A stretch of DNA of 18,077 nt, taken from Verrucomicrobiota bacterium (GTDB lineage: Bacteria; Verrucomicrobiota; Verrucomicrobiia; Opitutales; Opitutaceae). A model generated the notes under the pieces. The model saw only the letters and a list, made by a program, of their open reading frames with translations. It ran no database searches and was not told the DNA's origin. The stretch lies in assembly GCA_023433275.1 (NCBI GenBank), contig JAEZDN010000061.1:1-18077 (forward strand). Direction: 5' to 3'. Made by a program: the position numbers and the translations under genes. Below, piece after piece: positions 7,979-11,861 of this stretch (positions are counted from its first letter, which is position 1; each line of letters opens with the position of its first letter).

Positions 7979-8128
7979 ATGCTCACAAACCTTCTGTTCT
8001 TTATCGCCTTCCTCATCGCGTCCTATGTGATGAGCCGCCTGGCTGACAGCCGGCGCGCGCTCCGGCCCGAGCCGGCGCGGATCAAGGCCACGGCGGCCCG
8101 TCGTCATCGCGACGGATCCGTCCGCTAA
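7979..8128 (+). CDS. Possible 49-residue single-pass membrane protein
   Basis: A short frame runs from ATG 7979 to TAA 8126-8128. The product starts MLTNLLFFIAFLIASYVM, giving one hydrophobic segment (about residues 4-18), followed by a strongly basic Arg-rich tail ending RRHRDGSVR. It would be an inner-membrane protein with a positively charged cytoplasmic tail. It lies 73 nt after the GH9 stop, in the same direction, and ahead of a strong terminator at 8218, so it could be the last cistron of that transcript. No Shine-Dalgarno is visible and I recognise no family. It could be a chance frame in GC-rich DNA; the clean split between hydrophobic and basic halves is the argument for it. Confidence 0.4.
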   Translation: MLTNLLFFIAFLIASYVMSRLADSRRALRPEPARIKATAARRHRDGSVR

Positions 8129-8130
8129 AC

Positions 8131-8255
8131 ACTTACTATCCGGCAGCGGAGCCCGTCGAAAGGCGAACTCCGTCGGCGCTCGAGCGGCCGCTCCTTCGCC
8201 CGCCGGATAGCACCCGGAACCCCGCAGGTTTGCCCCTGCGGGGTTCTTTGTTTCT
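8131..8255 (+). ncRNA. Candidate structured RNA or 3' element
   Basis: CTATCCGGC (8136-8144) and GCCGGATAG (8202-8210) are exact complements. They enclose about 57 nt with internal pairing (CGGAG/CTCCG and the 12-nt palindrome GAGCGGCCGCTC), and the terminator hairpin follows 7 nt later. A partial relative lies at 11654-11695. It may be a small RNA with its own terminator or simply a complex 3' UTR. No known RNA family is recognised. Confidence 0.35.
8218..8255 (+). terminator. Strong rho-independent terminator
   Basis: Perfect 11-bp stem AACCCCGCAGG (8218-8228) / CCTGCGGGGTT (8235-8245), loop TTTGCC, then CTTTGTTTCT. It ends rightward transcription from the GH9 gene and/or the small frame at 7979. 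Repeat island B begins immediately after it. Confidence 0.88.
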
Positions 8256-8258
8256 AGA

Positions 8259-8301
8259 AGCTCAAAAGCTGAAAGCTGAAAGCTAAAAGCTGTAAGCTGA
8301 G
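8259..8301 (+). repeat. Heptamer array, about 6 units
   Basis: AGCTCAA, one extra A, then AGCTGAA, AGCTGAA, AGCTAAA, AGCTGTA, AGCTGAG. It starts a few bases after the terminator tail and lacks the ACCTGA block. Confidence 0.85.
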
Positions 8302-8327
8302 AGCGCTCGGAGAGAGGGTAAAGGCGA

Positions 8328-8351
8328 GGGTGTGAGGGTGTGAGGGTGTGA
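8328..8351 (+). repeat. Octamer array GGGTGTGA x3
   Basis: Three perfect units, followed by AACCTGAGGATGGGG as in the other islands. Confidence 0.9.
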
Positions 8352-8399
8352 AACCTGAGGATGGGGCATACTCGGAGAGACCTGAGACCGGGCGGAGAG

Positions 8400-8469
8400 A
8401 CCTGAAACCTGAGACCTGAGACCTGAAAGTTGAAAGCTAAAAGCTGTAAGCTGTAAGCTGAGAGCTGAC
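8400..8469 (+). repeat. Heptamer array, 10 units
   Basis: Four ACCTGAN units, then AGTTGAA, AGCTAAA, AGCTGTA, AGCTGTA, AGCTGAG, AGCTGAC in strict 7-nt phase, exiting to CGGAGCGCGG. Confidence 0.93.
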
Positions 8470-8522
8470 GGAGCGCGGGGAAGCGTGGAGATGGCATCGC
8501 GTAGCTTTGCGAAGCAGGCGGA

Positions 8523-8605
8523 CTCCGTGTCTCTGTGCGAAAATTGGGATTGGTTCGCGCTGGATCGCGGAAGGGGAATTGGCGCACAGAGGCACAGAGA
8601 CACAG
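8523..8605. repeat. Long imperfect inverted repeat, copy 1
   Basis: The left arm 8523-8539 (CTCCGTGTCTCTGTGCG) pairs with the right arm 8583-8605 (ending AGAGACACAG) around a conserved 43-nt centre that includes ATTGGGATTGG. A fuller copy is at 11102-11190. As RNA it would form a long hairpin. Confidence 0.85.
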
Positions 8606-8659
8606 GGATCGGCGGCGGAACGGGCCGGGAGAAGGATAGGGGGACGCGCTTTCGCGCAG

Positions 8660-8687
8660 TTATTGGTTAAGAGTTGTTGGTTATTGG
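8660..8687 (+). repeat. TTATTGG heptamer module, 4 units
   Basis: TTATTGG, TTAAGAG, TTGTTGG, TTATTGG in 7-nt phase, then GGTGG; preceded by TTTCGCGCAG. Confidence 0.9.
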
Positions 8688-8729
8688 GGTGGACGGCCAA
8701 ACCCTGGATTCGTGCTCAGGTTCCGAACT

Positions 8730-8749
8730 GCGGGGTGAGGGCACCCCGC
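8730..8749. repeat. GC hairpin, copy 3 of 5
   Basis: Identical 20-nt inverted repeat, with GGTTCCGAACT before it and CCACAAGG after it. Confidence 0.9.
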
Positions 8750-8830
8750 CCACAAGGAGGGCGGCCCGCAGGGAGGTGGGGCCTCCACTGGGCAGCGGTC
8801 GGCGGTGGGCGGAGCCGCAGGACAAACCGG

Positions 8831-8864
8831 GAGAAAGAGAAAGATTAAGAGAAAGAGAACGATT
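8831..8864 (+). repeat. Hexamer module
   Basis: GAGAAA x2, GATTAA, GAGAAA, GAGAAC, GATT in 6-nt phase. Confidence 0.9.
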
Positions 8865-8872
8865 GGGGGCGA

Positions 8873-8896
8873 GGGTGTGAAGGTGTGAGGGTGTGA
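8873..8896 (+). repeat. Octamer array x3
   Basis: GGGTGTGA, AGGTGTGA, GGGTGTGA, then AACCTGAGGATGGG. Confidence 0.88.
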
Positions 8897-8924
8897 AACC
8901 TGAGGATGGGTGGCAGGCGGAGAG

Positions 8925-8959
8925 ACCTGAGACCTGAGACCTGAAACCTGAGACCTGAG
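8925..8959 (+). repeat. Heptamer array, 5 ACCTGAN units
   Basis: Five ACCTGAG/A units with no AGCTGA block. A lone ACCTGAC follows at about 8980 before the next segment. Confidence 0.9.
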
Positions 8960-9000
8960 GATGAGATGCAGGCGGAGGGACCTGACGGAGCGCGGAGAGC

Positions 9001-9096
9001 GCGGAGATGGCGTCGCGTAGCTTTGCGAAGCAGCCCGCAGCGACAGCGGAGGGGGCCTGACGGCGGGTGCCCCATGGGCGACGGCAGGCACAAACC
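9001..9096 (+). repeat. 96-bp dispersed segment, copy 2
   Basis: Counterpart of 171-266, 8.8 kb away, in the same orientation and with only a few substitutions. Confidence 0.9.
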
Positions 9097-9106
9097 GGTC
9101 GGAGAG

Positions 9107-9176
9107 ACCTGAAACCTGAGACCTGAAAGCTGAAAGCTGAGAGCTGATAGCTGACAGCTGATAGCTCAGAGCTGAG
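9107..9176 (+). repeat. Heptamer array, 10 units
   Basis: ACCTGAA, ACCTGAG, ACCTGAA, then seven AGCTGAN/AGCTCAG units in perfect phase. Confidence 0.93.
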
Positions 9177-9206
9177 AGAAGGCGGACGGGCAGCCGAACA
9201 GGCCGA

Positions 9207-9240
9207 GAGAAAGAGAAAGATTAAGAGAAAGAGAACGATG
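9207..9240 (+). repeat. Hexamer module
   Basis: GAGAAA x2, GATTAA, GAGAAA, GAGAAC, GATG. It is the same order as at 8831-8864. Confidence 0.9.
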
Positions 9241-9294
9241 GGGAACGGCTCAGCATGCAGCCGTCCAGCGGTTGATCCCGCGCACCGCGCGCTC

Positions 9295-9329
9295 CCAATA
9301 ACCAATAACCAGTAACCAATAACCAATAA
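9295..9329 (-). repeat. Inverted TTATTGG array, 5 units
   Basis: CCAATAA x2, CCAGTAA, CCAATAA x2 in 7-nt phase, ending 8 nt from the stop codon of the leftward gene. Read on the minus strand it follows that gene as TTATTGG repeats. Confidence 0.92.
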
Positions 9330-9337
9330 CCGCGCCC

Positions 9338-9793
9338 CTACATTTCCGCGGCTTGGACCAGGGCTTGGAGATTGATTTCGCCCGACGGTTTGCGGACGCG
9401 GTCGAAGTCGCCGCGGAGGAATTTCAGGGCGAAGCGCTCGCGGTCGATCTCCGCGCGGGTGCGCACACCGAGGCGGCGCAGGACGGGCAGGGGAGGACAC
9501 CAGCCCTTGAGACCGTGCAGCAAGAGAAAGCCCAGCACGCCGCCCGAGAGCGCGAGCCAGCGGCGGTGTCCGGCGCCGGCGAGCAACACGCCCGTGAGCG
9601 CGAGCGAGGAGGCGTTGACCTGCAGCAGGCGCTCGACGTCCCACTCGCGCTCGAGTTCGTCGATGCGGCGCGTGACCGCGGCGACCGACTGGCGCGAATA
9701 GGTGGCGATCGCCTCGGCGATCACGTGGTCGATGCGCGCGTTGATGCGCGGGCTGGTGGAACGGCGGACGCGGTCGGTTTCCCAAGGATTCAT
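9338..9793 (-). CDS. Small DUF2892/YgaP-like membrane protein
   Basis: The 151-residue product starts MNPWETDRVRR. It has a charged, probably helical N-terminal half (INARIDHVIAEAIATYSRQS, then RRIDELEREWDVERLLQ), then a two-segment hydrophobic hairpin (about 77-110: LALTGVLLAGAG ... LALSGGVLGFLLLHGL), then GWCPPLPVLRRLGVRT and a basic tail. The hydrophobic hairpin followed by a G-x-CPP-x-P motif and an RRLGVRT run resembles the inner-membrane YgaP-like transmembrane family (DUF2892); the function is unknown. I chose ATG 9793 because the frame upstream of it runs into the intergenic region and the divergent EF-hand gene. It is transcribed toward island B with no visible terminator. The family assignment is from memory of the motif. 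Confidence 0.82.
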   Translation of the reverse strand: MNPWETDRVRRSTSPRINARIDHVIAEAIATYSRQSVAAVTRRIDELEREWDVERLLQVNASSLALTGVLLAGAGHRRWLALSGGVLGFLLLHGLKGWCPPLPVLRRLGVRTRAEIDRERFALKFLRGDFDRVRKPSGEINLQALVQAAEM

Positions 9794-9940
9794 GTCCGAA
9801 GATACCCGCGGCCGCTGTCTCCGGCCAGTGGCACGAGGCCCGGTGCGCGCATGGGCCGTACCCTGATCAGCGCATCGGGAACAGGCCCGGTGGCGCCGGA
9901 TCACGTCGTGAAGTAGGATGGGGTGCAACCCCCTCCGCCC
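9794..9940. promoter_or_regulatory. Divergent intergenic region
   Basis: The 147 nt between the leftward membrane-protein gene and the rightward EF-hand gene must hold both promoters. No clear -35/-10 pair is visible on either strand. GGGGT-GCA-ACCCC (9920-9932) forms a small hairpin just before the EF-hand start. Confidence 0.4.
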
Positions 9941-10480
9941 ATGATTGAAAGTTTCATTCTTTCCCGTCCTCGTCCCGCTTTTGGTTTGATCGCTGGCGCC
10001 GCCCTGCTGGCGGTGACCGTTGGCGCGCAGGTCACGAGTTCGGCCAACCCGTCGCCGGAACGACCGGCCGAGGATCGCCATCGGCAGGAAACCGTCACGC
10101 CCGCGCCGCCGCCGTCGCCCTCATTCACGCAGACCTCCGCCGGCCTCCAGCCGCCGCCCCCGTACACGGCGGGCGCAGGGGCGGATTCGACGCGCTTCAA
10201 CGTGCTCGACACGGACAGTGACGGACGGATCTCGCAGGCGGAGTTCACGCTCGCGCCCAACAAGCCGATCGAGGATGCGACCCGCGGCGGCGAGGCCGAG
10301 CGGGCCAGCACGAAGAATCCTGATCTGCCGAGCCGTGCCGACCAGCAGAACGCCACCGGCGTAACGGACAGCAACATCGGCACGCGAACGGATGTCGCCG
10401 AGCGATTCCAAGAGCTGGATACGGACAAGGATGGGTTCCTGAGCCGCGCGGAATTGGCGGCGGAAGAGGATGGGAGATGA
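9941..10480 (+). CDS. Secreted or anchored EF-hand protein
   Basis: The 179-residue protein has an N-terminal hydrophobic segment (FGLIAGAALLAVTVGAQ, about residues 14-30) that looks like a signal peptide or membrane anchor. A Pro/Ser/Thr-rich low-complexity stretch follows (about 35-80), then two canonical calcium-binding EF loops: DTDSDGRISQAE (90-101) and DTDKDGFLSRAE (160-171). Both have Asp at loop positions 1, 3 and 5, Gly at 6 and Glu at 12. The 58-residue gap between loops is longer than in a paired EF hand and is polar. The role is probably extracytoplasmic calcium binding; the target is unknown. A GTG at 9923 is in frame but adds only MQPPPP before the signal sequence, so ATG 9941 is preferred. 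Repeat island C starts 12 nt after the stop. Confidence 0.85.
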   Translation: MIESFILSRPRPAFGLIAGAALLAVTVGAQVTSSANPSPERPAEDRHRQETVTPAPPPSPSFTQTSAGLQPPPPYTAGAGADSTRFNVLDTDSDGRISQAEFTLAPNKPIEDATRGGEAERASTKNPDLPSRADQQNATGVTDSNIGTRTDVAERFQELDTDKDGFLSRAELAAEEDGR

Positions 10481-10492
10481 GGGACAAGGCGA

Positions 10493-10516
10493 GGGTGTGA
10501 GGGTGTGAGGGTGTGA
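10493..10516 (+). repeat. Octamer array GGGTGTGA x3
   Basis: Three perfect units, 12 nt after the EF-hand stop codon. Confidence 0.9.
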
Positions 10517-10544
10517 AACCTGAGGAGGGGAGGCAGTCGGAGAG

Positions 10545-10572
10545 ACCTGAAACCTGAGACCTGAGACCTGAG
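10545..10572 (+). repeat. Heptamer array, 4 ACCTGAN units
   Basis: ACCTGAA then three ACCTGAG. It joins directly to the GGATGCGCTTTTCGCGCGG lead of the next module, without an AGCTGA block. Confidence 0.9.
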
Positions 10573-10590
10573 GATGCGCTTTTCGCGCGG

Positions 10591-10618
10591 TTATTGGTTA
10601 AGAGTTATTGGTTATTAG
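10591..10618 (+). repeat. TTATTGG heptamer module, 4 units
   Basis: TTATTGG, TTAAGAG, TTATTGG, TTATTAG, then GGTGG. Identical to 11362-11389. Confidence 0.92.
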
Positions 10619-10635
10619 GGTGGACGGCCAAACGC

Positions 10636-10757
10636 TGCTCAGGTTCCGAACTGCGGGGTGAGGGCACCCCGCCCACAAGGGGAGCGGCCCGCAGGGACGC
10701 GGGCCCTCCACTGGGCAGTCGGTCGCCGGCTGAGCAGGCGAGAGAAAGAGAAAGATT
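10636..10757 (+). repeat. About 122-bp direct repeat, copy 1
   Basis: Matches 11217-11339 almost base for base, with one 1-nt indel. It contains the GC hairpin 10653-10672 and ends in the hexamer module at 10742. Confidence 0.92.
10653..10672. repeat. GC hairpin, copy 4 of 5
   Basis: Perfect GCGGGGTG/CACCCCGC stem with AGGG loop. Confidence 0.9.
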
Positions 10758-10771
10758 ATGAGAACGAGAAC
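10742..10771 (+). repeat. Hexamer module
   Basis: GAGAAA x2, GATTAT, GAGAAC x2 in 6-nt phase. Confidence 0.88.
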
Positions 10772-10802
10772 GACCCAATGAGGGTGTGAGGGACCTTTTT
10801 GA

Positions 10803-10834
10803 GGGTGTGAGGGTGTGAGGGTGTGAGGGTGTGA
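10803..10834 (+). repeat. Octamer array GGGTGTGA x4
   Basis: The longest octamer run in the window, four perfect units. A single octamer sits just upstream at 10782-10789. Confidence 0.92.
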
Positions 10835-10862
10835 AACCTGAGGAGGGGACATAGTCAGAGAG

Positions 10863-10980
10863 ACCTGAAACCTGAGACCTGAGACCTGAGACCGGGCGGA
10901 GAAACCTGAGACCGGAGACCTGAAACCTGAAAGCTGATTGCTGACAGCTGATAGCTGATAGCTTACAGCTTAGAGCTGAG
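10863..10980 (+). repeat. Long interrupted heptamer array
   Basis: Four ACCTGAN units (10863-10890), a GGGCGGAG interruption, then ACCTGAA x2 from 10918 and seven AGCTGAT/AGCTTAN-type units to 10980. It keeps ACCTGA before AGCTGA. Confidence 0.9.
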
Positions 10981-10984
10981 AGCA

Positions 10985-11006
10985 GATTAAGAGAAAGAGA
11001 ACGATT
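10985..11006 (+). repeat. Short hexamer module
   Basis: GATTAA, GAGAAA, GAGAAC, GATT directly after the heptamer array. Confidence 0.8.
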
Positions 11007-11051
11007 TCCCGCGGATGACGCGGATGGGCGCGGATGAGTGCTGTCGCACAG

Positions 11052-11070
11052 TTATTGGTAATTGGGGTGG
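11052..11070 (+). repeat. TTATTGG heptamer module, 2 units
   Basis: TTATTGG, TAATTGG, GGTGG, preceded by TGTCGCACAG. Confidence 0.8.
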
Positions 11071-11101
11071 ATGGCCCGCGTCCCCACGGGCCGTCGGTTC
11101 T

Positions 11102-11190
11102 CTGTGTCTCCGTGTCTCTGTGCGAAAATTGGGATTGGTTCGCGGTGGATCGCGGAAAGAGAATTGGCGCACAGAGGCACAGAGACACAG
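11102..11190. repeat. Long imperfect inverted repeat, copy 2
   Basis: The 23-nt arms 11102-11124 and 11168-11190 are complementary at all but two positions (one C-A mismatch, one G-T wobble), around a 43-nt centre shared with 8540-8582. No transposase or terminal duplication is seen. Confidence 0.88.
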
Positions 11191-11233
11191 GGATCGGCGG
11201 CGGAATTCTGAATTCGTGCTCAGGTTCCGAACT

Positions 11234-11253
11234 GCGGGGTGAGGGCACCCCGC
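11234..11253. repeat. GC hairpin, copy 5 of 5
   Basis: Perfect 8-bp stem with AGGG loop, identical in sequence to the other four copies. Confidence 0.9.
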
Positions 11254-11323
11254 CCACAAGGGGAGCGGCCCGCAGGGACGCGGGCCCTCCACTGGGCAGC
11301 CGGTCGCCGGCTGAGCAGGCCGA

Positions 11324-11339
11324 GAGAAAGAGAAAGATT
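11324..11339 (+). repeat. Truncated hexamer module
   Basis: GAGAAA x2, GATT, then GGGGGATGCGC. It is shorter than the other copies. Confidence 0.8.
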
Positions 11340-11361
11340 GGGGGGATGCGCGGTCGCGCAG

Positions 11362-11389
11362 TTATTGGTTAAGAGTTATTGGTTATTAG
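11362..11389 (+). repeat. TTATTGG heptamer module, 4 units
   Basis: TTATTGG, TTAAGAG, TTATTGG, TTATTAG, preceded by GTCGCGCAG. Confidence 0.92.
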
Positions 11390-11481
11390 GGTGGGAGGAG
11401 ATGGCATCGGGTTGCGATGGGAGGCCGAGAGACTCGGGTGCCCTCCGCGGAGGATGGAGCAGACCTGGACCGCTCGGAGAG

Positions 11482-11579
11482 ACCTGAGACCTGAAAGCTG
11501 AGAGCTGAGAGCTGACAGCTGATAGCTTTGAGCTTAGAGCTTAGAGCTTACAGCTGATAGCTGATAGCTGATAGCTTAG
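11482..11579 (+). repeat. Heptamer array, 14 units
   Basis: ACCTGAG, ACCTGAA, then twelve AGCTGAN, AGCTTAN and AGCTTTG units without a break in phase. It is the longest uninterrupted array, and the structured leader of the second GH9 gene follows it. Confidence 0.94.
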
Positions 11580-11600
11580 AGAGCAGGCGTCGCCGCAGGG

Positions 11601-11629
11601 AGCGGAGGGCGAGCCGATCGCCCTCCGCT
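11601..11629. repeat. Strong 12-bp hairpin in the GH9 lipoprotein leader
   Basis: Perfect inverted repeat AGCGGAGGGCGA / TCGCCCTCCGCT with loop GCCGA. There is no T-tract after it. It may be an RNA leader structure or a DNA-binding site. Confidence 0.75.
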
Positions 11630-11861
11630 GCCGACGTGCGCTTGCTTGGTGTTGCCGGATAGCACCCTTGGAACCTTGACAGGTTTGCCCCTGGCAGAAA
11701 TTCCTGCGCCTTGGGACTGATGTTCCGGCGAGTCGTTCCGCGAATTTTCCGCGAATCGCGCCGTGTAGGAGCAACGCCGACAAGGGATGCGCCGTGACTC
11801 CGACAGGAGTATCAGCGGCGGGCTGATACGATGAACCGTGCCCGACCGCTAACCTCGGGGC
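11630..11861 (+). promoter_or_regulatory. 5' region of the GH9 lipoprotein gene
   Basis: Contains GCCGGATAGCACCC (11654-11667) with a following CAGGTTTGCCCCTG that resembles 8202-8238. It then has two abutting hairpins, ACTCC-GACA-GGAGT (11797-11810) and GTATCAGC-GGCGG-GCTGATAC (11809-11829), whose arms share two bases so only one can be fully paired. GGGG (11857-11860) just before the ATG may serve as ribosome-binding site. I found no convincing sigma-70 promoter. Confidence 0.4.

Larger units (their letters stand above)
8256..9332 (+). repeat. Repeat island B
   Basis: Gene-free stretch between the terminator and the 3' end of the leftward membrane-protein gene. Order: heptamers (8259-8301), octamers (8328-8351), heptamers (8400-8469), a partial 96-bp-type segment (about 8470-8518), a long inverted repeat (8523-8605), TTATTGG heptamers (8660-8687), GC hairpin (8730-8749), hexamers (8831-8864), octamers (8873-8896), ACCTGA-only heptamers (8925-8959), the 96-bp segment (9001-9096), heptamers (9107-9176), hexamers (9207-9240) and inverted TTATTGG heptamers (9295-9329). 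No gene is supported. Confidence 0.9.
11217..11339 (+). repeat. About 122-bp direct repeat, copy 2
   Basis: Second copy of 10636-10757, offset 581. It includes GC hairpin copy 5 (11234-11253) and ends in the hexamers at 11324-11339. Confidence 0.92.
10493..11580 (+). repeat. Repeat island C
   Basis: Gene-free stretch after the EF-hand gene. It contains octamers (10493-10516, 10803-10834), ACCTGA heptamers (10545-10572), TTATTGG heptamers (10591-10618, 11052-11065, 11362-11389), GC hairpins (10653, 11234), hexamers (10742, 10985, 11324), a long heptamer array (10863-10980), a long inverted repeat (11102-11190), a degenerate 98-bp-type segment (11398-11465) and a final heptamer array (11482-11579). 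The stretch 11007-11040 with CGCGGATG repeats is another low-complexity piece. No gene is supported. Confidence 0.9.

Noticed and set aside
6982..8016. 344-codon minus-strand frame over the end of the GH9 gene
   Set aside because: No recognisable motifs; mirrors the sense codon bias and overlaps the stem-loops.
8256..9332. Insertion sequence or transposon
   Set aside because: No transposase frame, no terminal duplication and no paired terminal repeats could be found around the island.
9338..10081. Longer 247-codon version of the DUF2892-like gene
   Set aside because: The extension would overlap the start of the divergent EF-hand gene and adds Arg-rich sequence with no family character; ATG 9793 fits better.
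74..11579. CRISPR array
   Set aside because: Units are 6-8 nt with no spacers of unique sequence between them, and no cas genes are present.
11690..11712. Sigma-54 type promoter (TGGCAG ... TGC)
   Set aside because: GG-to-GC spacing is 11 nt rather than the required 10, and no activator gene is nearby.
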